Shown: positions 18,803 to 28,386 of the stretch, in pieces
Numbering within the stretch: position 1 is the first letter of the stretch
How the letters are laid out: every line of letters begins with the position of its first letter
Assembly (NCBI RefSeq): GCF_017744395.1
Contig: NZ_JAGIBI010000001.1
Coordinates: 1,116,001-1,180,000 of the forward strand
DNA length: 64,000 bases
Direction of reading: 5' to 3'
DNA from: Herbaspirillum sp.
GTDB lineage: Bacteria; Pseudomonadota; Gammaproteobacteria; Burkholderiales; Burkholderiaceae_D
Made by a program: the position numbers and the translations under genes
Notes under the pieces: generated by a model
Database searches by the model: none
Told to the model about the DNA's origin: nothing
The model's input: only the letters and a program-made list of their open reading frames with translations

Positions 18803-19294
18803 TCACAGCAACAGCTCATACCGCTGCTCATTGAGCTTGACGCCCCAGCGCGTCCCTATCCGCTCCTCGGTCAGCACGAAGCCATGCTTGCGAAACAGAT
18901 GGTCGGCAGCCAGCGGGCCTTCAAAGGTCCACAGGTAGATCGAGGGAAAACCGATGTCGCGGCAGAACTGCACGGCATGGCCGATCAGCGCGTCGCCCAC
19001 GCCCTTGCCGCGCAGTTTTTCGGAAGCGATGAACCAGCGCAGGTGGGCGCCCTGCTCCCACGCATGCTGGCCGTCGATGGCTAGCGAGCCTTCGATGCGG
19101 CCATGCACGATGGCGGTCCAGAAGCCGTCGCGCGTCTCGTCGTAGCGGCTCAGGAATGCCGACAGCTCGGTGGCGATCCTGGCTTCGAAATAGACGCCGA
19201 AGCTCCAGTTCTCGGTGTAGCAAGCCGCATGCAGTTCCGCGACCCGTCCGATGGCGCCGGGCATGTAGCCCCGCTGGATATGGATGTCGTCCAT
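18803..19294 (-). CDS. GNAT-family N-acetyltransferase
   Basis: A 163-residue acetyl-CoA-dependent acetyltransferase. The start MDDIHIQRG at 19294 is fixed by an AGGAGG ribosome binding site 6 bases upstream. The acetyl-CoA-binding segment is EKLRGKGVGDALIGHAV (R/Q-x-x-G-x-G/A motif), followed by YLWTFEGPLAADHLFRKHGF, the usual beta6-alpha4 region. The form resembles single-domain acetyltransferases found fused to MarR regulators, but no regulator is fused here. Substrate unknown. Confidence 0.85.
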   Translation of the reverse strand: MDDIHIQRGYMPGAIGRVAELHAACYTENWSFGVYFEARIATELSAFLSRYDETRDGFWTAIVHGRIEGSLAIDGQHAWEQGAHLRWFIASEKLRGKGVGDALIGHAVQFCRDIGFPSIYLWTFEGPLAADHLFRKHGFVLTEERIGTRWGVKLNEQRYELLL

Positions 19295-19382
19295 GGCTTG
19301 CCTCCTCGCTCCGCTCAAGCACGCGTCGCAGGCTGCCGCCAGGGCGCGTCGCCGGGATTGGCCGGCGGCGCGGGGGCGGCGT

Positions 19383-20747
19383 TCAGTCGCCGGCGACGGT
19401 CATGCTTTCCAGCAGGATGGAACCGGTCTCCTTGGTGCCGCGCACCAGCGTGTCGTTGCCGATGGCCACGATCTGGCGCAGCATGTCCTTCATGTTGCCG
19501 GCGATGGTGATCTCTTCCACCGGATACTGGATCACGCCGTTCTCGACCCAGTAGCCCGAGGCGCCGCGCGAATAATCGCCGGTGACGTAGTTCACGCCCT
19601 GCCCCATCAGCTCGGTCACCAACAGGCCCGTGCCCATCTTCTTCAACATGCCCTTGAAGGTGTCGCCCTTGGCGGTCAGGCTCGACGACAGCGTCAGGTT
19701 GTGCGAGCCGCCCGAGTTGCCGGTGGTTTTCATGCCCAGCTTGCGGGCCGAATAGGTGGACAGGAAATACCCCTGCACCACACCGTTGCTGACCACTTCG
19801 CGCTTGACCGTGCGCACACCCTCCTCATCGAACGGCGAGGAACCGACGGCGCCAAGCACGTGCGGATCTTCCAGGATCTGGATATGCGGCGGGAACACCT
19901 GCTGCCCCAGCGAATCGAGCAGGAAGCTCGACTTGCGGTACAGCGCGCCGCCCGACACCGCCTGCACGAAGGCGCCCAGCAAGCCCGCCGCCAACGGCGC
20001 CTCGAACAGCACCGGGCACTTGCGGGTGGTCAGCTTGCGCGCGTTCAGGCGCGCCAGGGCGCGCTCGGCGGCATAGCGGCCGATGGCTTCGGGCTTGGCC
20101 AGCTTCCGCGGATCGCGGTTGGAGGAATACCAGTCGTCGCGCTGCATGCCGGCGCCCTTGCCGGCGATCGGCGCCACCGAGATGGTGTGGCGCGAGAACG
20201 GATAGCCGCCGATGAAGCCCCGCGAATTGGCCGCCACGAAATGCGAATGCTGCGCATACACGCTGGCGCCTTCGCTGTTGGAAATGCGCGGATCGGTCTC
20301 CAGCGCCGCCGCCTCGCAACGTTGGGCGATCGCCACGGCTTCTTCCGTGGAAATGTTCCATTGGGAAAACAATTTCAGGTCGCGCGGCGCCATTTCCAGC
20401 ATGTCGGCATCCGGCAGCCCCGCGCAGTCGTCGACGGACGTGAAGCGGGCGATGTTGTAGGCCGCCTCGACAGTTTCCTTCAGCGCCTGCTGCGAGAAAT
20501 CCGAGGTGCTGGCATTGCCGCGCCGCACCTGGCGGTCGCCCCCGAGGAAAACCGTCACGCCGATGCCCTTGTCGCGGTTCTGCTCGATCGTCTCGACCCG
20601 GCCGCGGCGCACCGCCACCGACAGGCCGCCCCCTTCGCTGATGTCGACCGCGGCATCCGAGGCGCCCTTTTCTTTCGCATAGCGCAACACATCCTGCGCC
20701 AACTGCTTCAATTGGTCTTGACTGTAGCTGAATGGGGTATCGCTCAT
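19383..20747 (-). CDS. pmbA: metalloprotease PmbA (TldE)
   Basis: Partner of TldD in the cytoplasmic TldD/TldE protease that degrades unfolded peptides, matures microcins and acts on CcdA antitoxin in E. coli. The 454-residue length is normal. The N-terminal domain contains EGGGLSVAVRRGRVET, and the C-terminal half carries GSSPFDEEGVRTVKREVV and the conserved end region GASGYWVENGVIQYPVEEITIAGNM. As usual for TldE it lacks the HExxxH site, which is in TldD; tldD is not in this window. It is divergent from darP. Confidence 0.95.
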   Translation of the reverse strand: MSDTPFSYSQDQLKQLAQDVLRYAKEKGASDAAVDISEGGGLSVAVRRGRVETIEQNRDKGIGVTVFLGGDRQVRRGNASTSDFSQQALKETVEAAYNIARFTSVDDCAGLPDADMLEMAPRDLKLFSQWNISTEEAVAIAQRCEAAALETDPRISNSEGASVYAQHSHFVAANSRGFIGGYPFSRHTISVAPIAGKGAGMQRDDWYSSNRDPRKLAKPEAIGRYAAERALARLNARKLTTRKCPVLFEAPLAAGLLGAFVQAVSGGALYRKSSFLLDSLGQQVFPPHIQILEDPHVLGAVGSSPFDEEGVRTVKREVVSNGVVQGYFLSTYSARKLGMKTTGNSGGSHNLTLSSSLTAKGDTFKGMLKKMGTGLLVTELMGQGVNYVTGDYSRGASGYWVENGVIQYPVEEITIAGNMKDMLRQIVAIGNDTLVRGTKETGSILLESMTVAGD

Positions 20748-20821
20748 GAGCCTGTTTTCTCTGAAATGCGGGTAAAACGGGTATCATAGCAGCCGTTCAG
20801 CAATATTTCCCGAGCTATACC

Positions 20822-21418
20822 ATGCCTAATGCCAACCGCGGCGCCGTCGGATTCCAGTCGAGCGAATTCGAACAGGAATACGACCGCCCCTCCAAGTCCC
20901 AACTCAAGCGCGAAATGGAAGCCCTGCAAAAGCTGGGCGAGGCGCTGGTCGCCGAACCGCGCGACCGCGTCAAGCGCGTGCCCATGCCCGAGGACGTGCG
21001 CGAGGCCATCCTCGAGTGCCAGCAGATCAAGGACCACGAAGGCCGCCGCCGCCAGATGCAGTACGTGGGCAAGAAAATGCGCTCGCTGGAAGAAGACGAG
21101 ATCGCCATCATCCAGAAGACCATCGACAGCTGGCGCGGCGCCTCCAAGGCCGAAACCGCCGCCATGCACGCGCTCGAACGCCGCCGCGAGAAGCTACTGG
21201 CCGACGACGCCGCGCTGACCAACCTGCTCAACGAATATCCCGAAGTCGACGTGCAGCACATGCGCACGCTGATCCGCAACGCCCGCAAGGAACAGGCCGA
21301 GAACAAGCCGCCCAAGGCCTACCGCGAAATCTTCCAGATCCTCAAGCAGTTGCAGATCGCCGCCGCCAAGCAACGCGGCGAGGAAATCGACGAGCAAGAA
21401 CTCGACGATGAAGAGTGA
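20822..21418 (+). CDS. darP: ribosome biogenesis factor DarP (YjgA, DUF615)
   Basis: A 198-residue protein of the DUF615 family, associated with late assembly of the 50S subunit. Highly charged and helical, with YDRPSKSQLKREMEALQKLGE (family core) near residues 20-40 and a middle region QIKDHEGRRRQMQYVGKKMR that is strongly conserved. Divergence from pmbA across 74 bases repeats the pmbA/yjgA pairing seen in many proteobacteria. It overlaps mog by 11 bases. Confidence 0.93.
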   Translation: MPNANRGAVGFQSSEFEQEYDRPSKSQLKREMEALQKLGEALVAEPRDRVKRVPMPEDVREAILECQQIKDHEGRRRQMQYVGKKMRSLEEDEIAIIQKTIDSWRGASKAETAAMHALERRREKLLADDAALTNLLNEYPEVDVQHMRTLIRNARKEQAENKPPKAYREIFQILKQLQIAAAKQRGEEIDEQELDDEE

Positions 21419-22019
21419 GCGCGACCATCTGCTGATCGGCTTGGTGTCGGTCTCCGACCGCGCCTCCGGCGGCGTCTATGAAGACCGCGGCATCCCGGCC
21501 CTGCAAGAGTGGTTCGGCGCCGCGCTGGCCAGCCCGTGGAAGATGGAAACCCGCCTGATTCCCGACGACCGCGCGACCATCGAAAAGACCCTGATCGAAT
21601 TGGTGGACGAAATCGGCTGCGACCTGGTGCTGACCACCGGCGGCACCGGCCCCGCGCGCCGCGACGTCACCCCGGAAGCCACGCTGGCCATCGGCACCAG
21701 GGAGATGCCCGGCTTTGGCGAGCAGATGCGCCAGATCAGCCTGCAGTTCGTGCCGACCGCGATCCTCTCACGCCAGGTCGCGGTGATCCGCGAAACCCCC
21801 GGTCATGCCGCGCTGGTGATGAACCTGCCCGGCCAGCCCAAGTCGATCAAGGAAACCCTGGAAGGTTTGAAGGATGAAGACGGCAAGCAGAAAGTGCCCG
21901 GCATCTTCGCCGCCGTCCCCTACTGCATCGACCTGATCGGCGGCCCGTATATCGAAACCAACGAGGCGGTGTGCAAGGCCTTCCGCCCCAAGTCGGCCAT
22001 CAGGCCCGCCGGCAAATAA
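21408..22019 (+). CDS. mog: molybdopterin adenylyltransferase
   Basis: Adenylates molybdopterin before metal insertion in molybdenum cofactor synthesis. The 203-residue product has the MoaB/Mog fold with LVSVSDRASGGVYEDRGIP, the active-site loop TTGGTGPARRDVTPEAT and the C-terminal LPGQPKSIKETLEG. It starts inside the end of darP, giving translational coupling between two functionally unrelated genes; this arrangement is common in betaproteobacteria. Confidence 0.94.
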   Translation: MKSERDHLLIGLVSVSDRASGGVYEDRGIPALQEWFGAALASPWKMETRLIPDDRATIEKTLIELVDEIGCDLVLTTGGTGPARRDVTPEATLAIGTREMPGFGEQMRQISLQFVPTAILSRQVAVIRETPGHAALVMNLPGQPKSIKETLEGLKDEDGKQKVPGIFAAVPYCIDLIGGPYIETNEAVCKAFRPKSAIRPAGK

Positions 22020-22027
22020 CTTCCTGC

Positions 22028-22050
22028 GCGGATGGCGTCACGCCATCCGC
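22028..22050. terminator. hairpin between convergent mog and the exported unknown
   Basis: A perfect 10-bp stem (GCGGATGGCG with CGCCATCCGC) and a 3-base loop, centred in the 33-base gap between two convergent stop codons. No strong T run on either side. Confidence 0.55.
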
Positions 22051-22052
22051 CG

Positions 22053-22718
22053 TCATTTCGGGCAAGCCCCTTCGTCCGCCCCGCCGCACAACGTCGCGCC
22101 ATTGAGCAGGTCGAGATACTGCTGCAGCCTGGCCGGCGTGATGCGCCAGCCATATTCCTTCAGCTCGTTCTGGGTCGCGGGGCGCCAGCCGAACTGCACC
22201 ACGAATAAACGTTCCTGCCCCTGGAAAACGGCGATCACGCTGCCCTCGCCATACGGCGCCATGGCGCCCACGCGGTCGCAAAAGCCCCCGCTGACCGAGG
22301 TCGGAATACCGTTGGTCACGGTGTTTTTCTGCCCCATCGGCAAGAAGCGCCCCGGACAGTTGCGCTGCGAATTCTGCATGATCTCCTGGACCGCCACTTG
22401 GGCCAGCGTCAGGTTGCGCGCCTTGATGTTGTCCAGCAGCGGGCTGTCGGGAAACGTGCGGCGTTGCACGCCCATATACCCTTCGCGCCAGGAATCGTGC
22501 GCTTCGTTGGGAGGCAGGAAGTCGACCACATAGTCGCCGTCCGGGCTGCCGTCCATGTACGCCATGCGCCAACCGGGCGGATGCGAAATCATCAGGTTTT
22601 CGCCATTGGGCTGGAACAGCGCTCCCTCCACCAATTCGGCGCCGGCGCGCAGCGGCAGCAACGCCGCCAGCGCCATGCCGGCGGCGATGGCCGCGCTCGT
22701 CAATTTTTTCAGGCCCAT
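22053..22718 (-). CDS. exported protein of unknown function
   Basis: A 221-residue protein with a signal peptide (MGLKKLTSAAIAAGMALAAL, cut near RAGA-E). The ATG at 22718 is chosen because AGGAGC lies just upstream and the signal peptide begins there; an earlier in-frame ATG at 22838 would add a poorly structured 40-residue leader. The mature part has LMISHPPGWRMAYMD, DYVVDFLPP and four cysteines (NCPGRF, GGFCDRV, TLCGG, GACPK) that could form two periplasmic disulfides. No enzyme motif recognised. Confidence 0.75.
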   Translation of the reverse strand: MGLKKLTSAAIAAGMALAALLPLRAGAELVEGALFQPNGENLMISHPPGWRMAYMDGSPDGDYVVDFLPPNEAHDSWREGYMGVQRRTFPDSPLLDNIKARNLTLAQVAVQEIMQNSQRNCPGRFLPMGQKNTVTNGIPTSVSGGFCDRVGAMAPYGEGSVIAVFQGQERLFVVQFGWRPATQNELKEYGWRITPARLQQYLDLLNGATLCGGADEGACPK

Positions 22719-22872
22719 GGGCTTTGCTCCTGGCAAGCGCCGAGATTTTCCCCGGCGTTCATCGTATGATTGGCGTTTTGCCGTCATCACAATCAAAACA
22801 GTATTGTGCCTGCGCGCTGCCGCGCGCACAAACCGCACACATCACCAACGCATAACAGGATACCCAACCGCC

Positions 22873-23541
22873 ATGGCCACCCAGCTCGACACCATCCAGA
22901 TCGAAACCGCCCCCAATCCCAGCGCCGCCGTCATCTGGATGCACGGGCTGGGCGCCGATGGCTCCGACTTCGTTCCCATCGTGCGCGAGCTCGACCTGTC
23001 TGGCTGCCCCGCCATCCGCTTCGTGTTCCCGACCGCCGGCACCATGCCGGTCACCATCAACGGCGGTTACGTGATGCGCGCCTGGTACGACATCTTCACG
23101 CCCGACCTGGTGCGCCGCGAAGACGAAGAAGGCCTGCGCAATTCGCAGGCGCAGATTGAAGAGCTGATCGCCCAGGAAAAGGCCCGCGGCATCCCCGCCG
23201 AACGCATCGTGCTGGCCGGCTTCTCGCAAGGCTGCGCGATGACGCTGCAAACCGGCCTGCGCCATCCGGAAAAGCTGGCCGGCCTGATGTGTCTATCCGG
23301 CTACCTGCCGCTGGCAGCCAAGGCCGCCGAAGAACGCAACGCCGCCAACCAGGACACCCCCATCTTCATGGCCCACGGCCGCCTCGACCCGGTGGTGGTG
23401 ATCGAACGCGCCGAGAAATCGCGTGAACTGTTGAAGCAATTGGGTTACAAGGTCGAATGGCACGAATACCCGATGCAGCATTCGGTGTGCGGCGAGGAAG
23501 TCGCGGATATCGGCCGGTGGCTGGCCAGCGTGCTGGCTTGA
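22873..23541 (+). CDS. carboxylesterase / phospholipase, alpha/beta hydrolase
   Basis: A 222-residue cytoplasmic serine esterase of the phospholipase/carboxylesterase (EstB, YpfH-like) family. The catalytic triad is Ser118 (GFSQG), Asp172 (HGRLDPVV) and His203 (MQHSVC). The N-terminal AVIWMHGLGADGSDF loop forms the oxyanion hole. The ATG at 22873 is preferred over in-frame upstream starts because it gives the family's usual start (MATQLDTIQIET). Such enzymes hydrolyse short-chain esters; the natural substrate is not known. Confidence 0.92.
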   Translation: MATQLDTIQIETAPNPSAAVIWMHGLGADGSDFVPIVRELDLSGCPAIRFVFPTAGTMPVTINGGYVMRAWYDIFTPDLVRREDEEGLRNSQAQIEELIAQEKARGIPAERIVLAGFSQGCAMTLQTGLRHPEKLAGLMCLSGYLPLAAKAAEERNAANQDTPIFMAHGRLDPVVVIERAEKSRELLKQLGYKVEWHEYPMQHSVCGEEVADIGRWLASVLA

Positions 23542-23672
23542 GCGCATCCATCAACACAGGCCTGGGAACCATCGACGTCAGCGACGACTGGCTCGGCAGC
23601 GGCCTTGAAAACAGCGTCAAGACCTCCCCCGGCGCCCGCCCCCTCTACGTGCAGGGCCGCTACGCGTTCTGA
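23541..23672 (+). pseudogene. possible C-terminal remnant of an outer-membrane beta-barrel protein
   Basis: Directly behind the esterase stop, in another frame, an open stretch reads SASINTGLGTIDVSDDWLGS and ends GARPLYVQGRYAF followed by a stop. Alternating residues and a C-terminal Phe are typical of the last beta strand and targeting signal of outer-membrane barrels. There is no start codon of its own except inside the esterase gene, so if real it is a gene fragment left by a deletion. A terminator follows 22 bases after the stop. It could equally be chance. Confidence 0.3.
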
Positions 23673-23694
23673 ACCAGCCGTACACAATAGGAAA

Positions 23695-23718
23695 GGCAGC
23701 CGCTTGGTTGTCTTTTTT
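23695..23718 (+). terminator. terminator after the esterase region
   Basis: A 7-bp stem with two G-T pairs (GGCAGCC with GGTTGTC), a GCTT loop and six T. It ends the rightward transcript of the esterase. Confidence 0.7.
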
Positions 23719-24043
23719 ATGCCTGCACCGGCGCCCGCCATTGTCCCGATGACAATTCCCGCGCGCACCATTCCCGCTCGAACGCACCATTTCCAAACGC
23801 ACCCAGTCCGTCCGGTGGCGCCGGCACGCTGATGGCACACTCACTTTCCCGCTGGATGACAACACTGCCATCATCTAGGTCTTGGCACGGAAAATGCATG
23901 TTTTCTTTAATGTATACATTGATGTATCCGCCCTTGCCCCCAGGGTGTTCAGCGACTACATTGGGCCAATAGCCCGCCGTAGCGAGTCCTCTGCAGTGAG
24001 CCCGGTTGCCGATATGTCCATCTGAACTTTCAAAGGAAAAAGT
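23719..24043 (+). other. intergenic region ahead of the first peptide ABC operon
   Basis: 325 bases without a convincing gene; AT content rises toward 23900. It holds the palindrome at 23909 and probably the operon promoter. Nothing else was recognised. Confidence 0.6.
23882..23920 (+). promoter_or_regulatory. candidate promoter with GntR-type operator
   Basis: A perfect 12-bp palindrome AATGTATACATT (23909-23920), followed by a second half-like GATGTATC. A possible promoter overlaps it: -35 TTGGCA (23882-23887), 18-base spacer, -10 TTTAAT (23906-23911). TGTATACA cores are common for FCD-type GntR regulators, and one is encoded at the end of this operon. The link is inference. Confidence 0.5.
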
Positions 24044-25543
24044 ATGAACCAGCGCGTTCCCCGCCTGCTGTTGTCCGCACTTTCCAGCGCCCTGATGGCC
24101 GGCGCCGGCTGGTCGGCCTTGGCCGCCACGCTCCACATTTCGCTGGATGCCGATCCCGGCAAGCTCGACCCGACCCAGTCCTCGATGCTCAATGAGCGTA
24201 TCGTCTACCAGAGCATCTTCGACAAGCTGGTGGACCTGGACGGCGAAGGCAAGATCATCCCGATGCTGGCCGAGCGCTGGACCATTTCGGACGACCAGAA
24301 GACCTACACGCTCTACCTGCGCAAGGGCGTGAAGTTCCAGGACGGCACGCCCTTCGACGCCAAGGCGGTGGAATTCAACCTGCTGCGCGGCCAGGAAAAG
24401 ACCTCGCTGCGCCGTAACGAACTCAAGTACGTGAGCAAGATCACGGTGGTCGACGAGCACACCGTCAAACTGGAGCTCTCCACGCCCTTCGCGCCCTTCA
24501 TGTCCATCCTGACCGACCGCGCCGGCATGATGTCCTCGCCGGCCGCGGTGAAGAAATACGGCGACGACTACGTCAACAACCCGGTCGGCACCGGCCCCTT
24601 CATCTACAAGGGCCGCCTCAAGGGCGCCACCATCACGCTGGAGAAGAATCCCAACTACTGGCAAGCCGGCCTGCCCAAGGTGGACGGCGTGGTCTACAAG
24701 ATCATGCCGGACGTGAACGTGGCCTTCAACAACCTGCGCAGCGGCCAGGTCGACATCACCAACCGCTTTCCGTACAAGGAAATCACCAACATCGCCGCCG
24801 GCGCCAAGTACACCGTGCTCAACAAGCCCTCGCTGGGCTTTCGCGGCTTCTACATGAACACCGGCAAGCCGCCCTTCGACAAGAAGGAAGTGCGCGAGGC
24901 GGTCGATATCCTGATCGACCGCAACGCCATCGCCAAGGTGGTCTACAACAATGCGGTAGCGCCCGGCCATTCGCCGTTCTCCAAGGCGCAGTTCGCCAAC
25001 GGCCCCAGCGATGCGCCGCCCAAGGTGGATGTGGCGCGCGCCAAGGAATTGCTGAAGGCGGCCGGCAAGGAAGGCGGCTTCAGCTTCAAGCTGACGCTGC
25101 CGACCACCGCCGACGAGCTGCAAGCCGGGCAGATGATCCAGGGCATGCTGCGCCCGGCCGGCATCAACGTGACGCTGGAGAAGACCGAGCTGGCCACGCA
25201 GATCGAGAACGGCAAGACCGGCAACTTCGAAGGCCTGTTCGTGGGCTGGAGCGGCCGCCCCGACCCGGACCAGAACATCTATGACTTCGTCACCGCCAAC
25301 GGCTCGCTGAACTACTCGCACTATGGCGCCAAGGAGGTCGACGAGATCCTGCAGAAGGCGCGCGTGGAAGGCGACCAGGCCAAGCGCCGCGCGCTCTACG
25401 ACCAGGCCATGGCGCTCCTGGTCAAGGATGTGCCCTACATCTACCTGGTGCACGACAACGTGCTGTTCGGCATCGCCAAGTCGGTCAAGGGCTTCCAGTA
25501 CGTGCCCGACGGCGTAATCCGCACCGCCACGGTATCGAAGTAA
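24044..25543 (+). CDS. peptide/glutathione-type ABC transporter, periplasmic binding protein
   Basis: A 499-residue SBP family 5 (DppA/OppA/GsiB-type) protein that would deliver peptides to the membrane complex encoded next. The signal peptide (residues 1-27, cut near ALA-A) contains no lipobox cysteine, so it is soluble in the periplasm. Family motifs include LDPTQSSMLNERIVYQSIFDKL, GVKFQDGTPFDAKAVEFN and NPVGTGPFIYK. AAAGGAAAAAGT precedes the ATG. The operon order is SBP, two permeases, two ATPases, gamma-glutamyltransferase, GntR regulator, which points to glutathione or another gamma-glutamyl peptide as substrate. Confidence 0.93.
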   Translation: MNQRVPRLLLSALSSALMAGAGWSALAATLHISLDADPGKLDPTQSSMLNERIVYQSIFDKLVDLDGEGKIIPMLAERWTISDDQKTYTLYLRKGVKFQDGTPFDAKAVEFNLLRGQEKTSLRRNELKYVSKITVVDEHTVKLELSTPFAPFMSILTDRAGMMSSPAAVKKYGDDYVNNPVGTGPFIYKGRLKGATITLEKNPNYWQAGLPKVDGVVYKIMPDVNVAFNNLRSGQVDITNRFPYKEITNIAAGAKYTVLNKPSLGFRGFYMNTGKPPFDKKEVREAVDILIDRNAIAKVVYNNAVAPGHSPFSKAQFANGPSDAPPKVDVARAKELLKAAGKEGGFSFKLTLPTTADELQAGQMIQGMLRPAGINVTLEKTELATQIENGKTGNFEGLFVGWSGRPDPDQNIYDFVTANGSLNYSHYGAKEVDEILQKARVEGDQAKRRALYDQAMALLVKDVPYIYLVHDNVLFGIAKSVKGFQYVPDGVIRTATVSK

Positions 25544-25561
25544 GCCCGCCCTCCGCCCGAC

Positions 25562-26500
25562 ATGCAAAAGCTGCTCAAGCGCCTCGCCCTCTCCATCCCC
25601 ACGCTGGTGCTGGTCAGCATCGTGGTGTTCTCGCTGCTGGCGGTGCTGCCGGGCGACCCGGTGGCCGCCATCCTCGGCATGGAAGCCACGCCCGAAGCCG
25701 CCGCCGCGCTGCGCGCCAAGCTCGGCCTGGACGATCCGCTGCTGGTGCAGTACGGCCACTGGATCTGGGCCGTTCTGCACGGCGACCTCGGCCGCTCCTT
25801 CATCGACAACACGCCGGTGGCCGAGGCATTGTGGCAACGCCTGCCGGTGACCATCGAGCTGGCGCTGGGCAGCTTCGCGGTGGCGGTGCTGATCGCGGTG
25901 CCGGCCGGCATCCTCTCTGCGGCGCGGCCGCGTGGCGTGGCCAACGCGCTGGGTACCTTCATCGCCCTGTTCGGGATGTCGGTGCCGCACTTCTGGCTGG
26001 GCATGATGTTCATTATCCTGTTCGCGGTGAAGCTGGGCTGGCTGCCGGCCTCGGGCTTCGTGCCGCTGTCGGAGGACTGGCAGGCCAACCTGCTGGCGAT
26101 GCTCATGCCCATGGTCGTCACCGGCCTGCGCGAGGCGGCGATCCTGATGCGCATGGTGCGCAGCAGCCTGCTCGAAGTGCTCAACGAAGACTACATCCGC
26201 ACCGCCTTCTCCAAGGGCCTGCGCGACTGGCAGGTGGTGCTCGGCCACGCGCTGCGCAACGCCATGATTCCGGTGGTCACGGCCAGCGGCCTGATGGTCT
26301 CGGGCATGCTGGGCGGGCTGGTCATCACCGAGAGCATCTTCGGCATTCCCGGCATGGGCAAGATGATCGTGGACGCCATCTTCCAGCGCGACTACGTCAC
26401 CGTGCAGGCCGGCGTGCTGGCCGCCACCGTGATGGTGGTGATCGTCAACTTGTGCGTCGACCTGCTCTACAGCGTGATCGATCCGCGCATCGCGCGCTGA
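25562..26500 (+). CDS. peptide ABC transporter permease (DppB/GsiC type)
   Basis: A 312-residue inner-membrane permease with six helices. The N-terminus MQKLLKRLALSIPTLVLVSIVVF and the DPLLVQYGHWIWAVLHGDLG segment are typical of the first permease of family 5 importers. The EAA loop that docks the ATPase is EDYIRTAFSKGLRDWQVVLGHALRNAMIPVV. It follows the binding protein after 18 bases and precedes the second permease by 13, so it belongs to the same transcript. Confidence 0.94.
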   Translation: MQKLLKRLALSIPTLVLVSIVVFSLLAVLPGDPVAAILGMEATPEAAAALRAKLGLDDPLLVQYGHWIWAVLHGDLGRSFIDNTPVAEALWQRLPVTIELALGSFAVAVLIAVPAGILSAARPRGVANALGTFIALFGMSVPHFWLGMMFIILFAVKLGWLPASGFVPLSEDWQANLLAMLMPMVVTGLREAAILMRMVRSSLLEVLNEDYIRTAFSKGLRDWQVVLGHALRNAMIPVVTASGLMVSGMLGGLVITESIFGIPGMGKMIVDAIFQRDYVTVQAGVLAATVMVVIVNLCVDLLYSVIDPRIAR

Positions 26501-26513
26501 TCGAGGAACTCAT

Positions 26514-27407
26514 ATGACCACCGCAACCAATACGCCCAATCCGCCCCCGCAAGCCGCCCTGCCCGCCGCGCCGCGCTACCGCACGCTGCGCCGCTTCGCC
26601 GGCAACCGCCTGGCCACCATCGGCGCGGCCATCATCGCGCTGCTGGTGCTGCTGGCCATCGCCGCGCCGCTGCTGGCCCGCTACGACCCCATCTTCGACC
26701 AGGACTATGCCAATATCCTGGCCGGCCCCGGCGGCGCCCACTGGCTGGGCACCGACGACCTCGGGCGCGACATCTACACGCGTATGCTGTACGGCTCGCG
26801 CATCTCGCTGCAGGCGGCGCTGATCTCGGTCGGCCTGGCCTTCTCGCTGGGCGTGCCGATCGGCATCGTCAGCGGCTACTACCGCGGTACGGTCGATGCG
26901 GTGGTGATGCGCGTGGTGGACGCGCTGCAGGCCTTCCCCTCGCTGATCCTGGCGCTGGCCCTGGCCGCGGCCCTGGGCGGCGGCTTCTACAACGCCATGG
27001 TGGCGGTCGGCATCGGCTTCACCTCGTCCTTCGTGCGGCTGGCGCGCGGCCAGGCCATGACCATCCGCAACCTCGACTACGTGATGGCGGCGCGCTCCAT
27101 CGGCGCCGGCGACCTGCGAATCATGTGGCGCTACGTGCTTCCCAACGCGCTGGCGCCGCTGGTGATCCAGGCCACCTTCGCCATGGGTACGGCGATCATC
27201 GCCGAAGCCGGCCTGTCCTACCTCGGCCTGGGCGCGCGTCCGGAGGACCCGAGCTGGGGTTCGATGCTGCACATCGCCCAGGGCTACCTGAACACCGCGC
27301 CGATGCTGGCCATGTGGCCGGGCCTGGCGATCTTCCTGGTGGTGCTGGGCTTCAACCTGCTGGGCGACGGCATCCGCGAAGTCTTCGATCCCAAACTGAG
27401 CCGCTGA
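26514..27407 (+). CDS. peptide ABC transporter permease (DppC/GsiD type)
   Basis: A 297-residue second permease. Characteristic DppC features are the N-terminal cytoplasmic tail, HWLGTDDLGRDIYTRMLYGSRISLQAAL, the docking loop DYVMAARSIGAGDLRIMWRYVLPNAL and the C-terminal FNLLGDGIREVFDPKLSR. It pairs with the upstream permease to form the channel. GAGGAAC precedes the ATG. Confidence 0.94.
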   Translation: MTTATNTPNPPPQAALPAAPRYRTLRRFAGNRLATIGAAIIALLVLLAIAAPLLARYDPIFDQDYANILAGPGGAHWLGTDDLGRDIYTRMLYGSRISLQAALISVGLAFSLGVPIGIVSGYYRGTVDAVVMRVVDALQAFPSLILALALAAALGGGFYNAMVAVGIGFTSSFVRLARGQAMTIRNLDYVMAARSIGAGDLRIMWRYVLPNALAPLVIQATFAMGTAIIAEAGLSYLGLGARPEDPSWGSMLHIAQGYLNTAPMLAMWPGLAIFLVVLGFNLLGDGIREVFDPKLSR

Positions 27408-27416
27408 GCGCATCCC

Positions 27417-28376
<960 letters not shown>

Positions 28377-28386
28377 AAGGCCGGAC

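Noticed and set aside
22555..22872. Upstream extension of the carboxylesterase frame
   Set aside because: It overlaps the oppositely directed exported protein, and the added residues do not resemble the family.
23717..26248. 843-codon leftward open frame opposite the first binding protein and permease
   Set aside because: It only mirrors two well-supported transporter genes; low-complexity His/Gln/Arg-rich product without signature.
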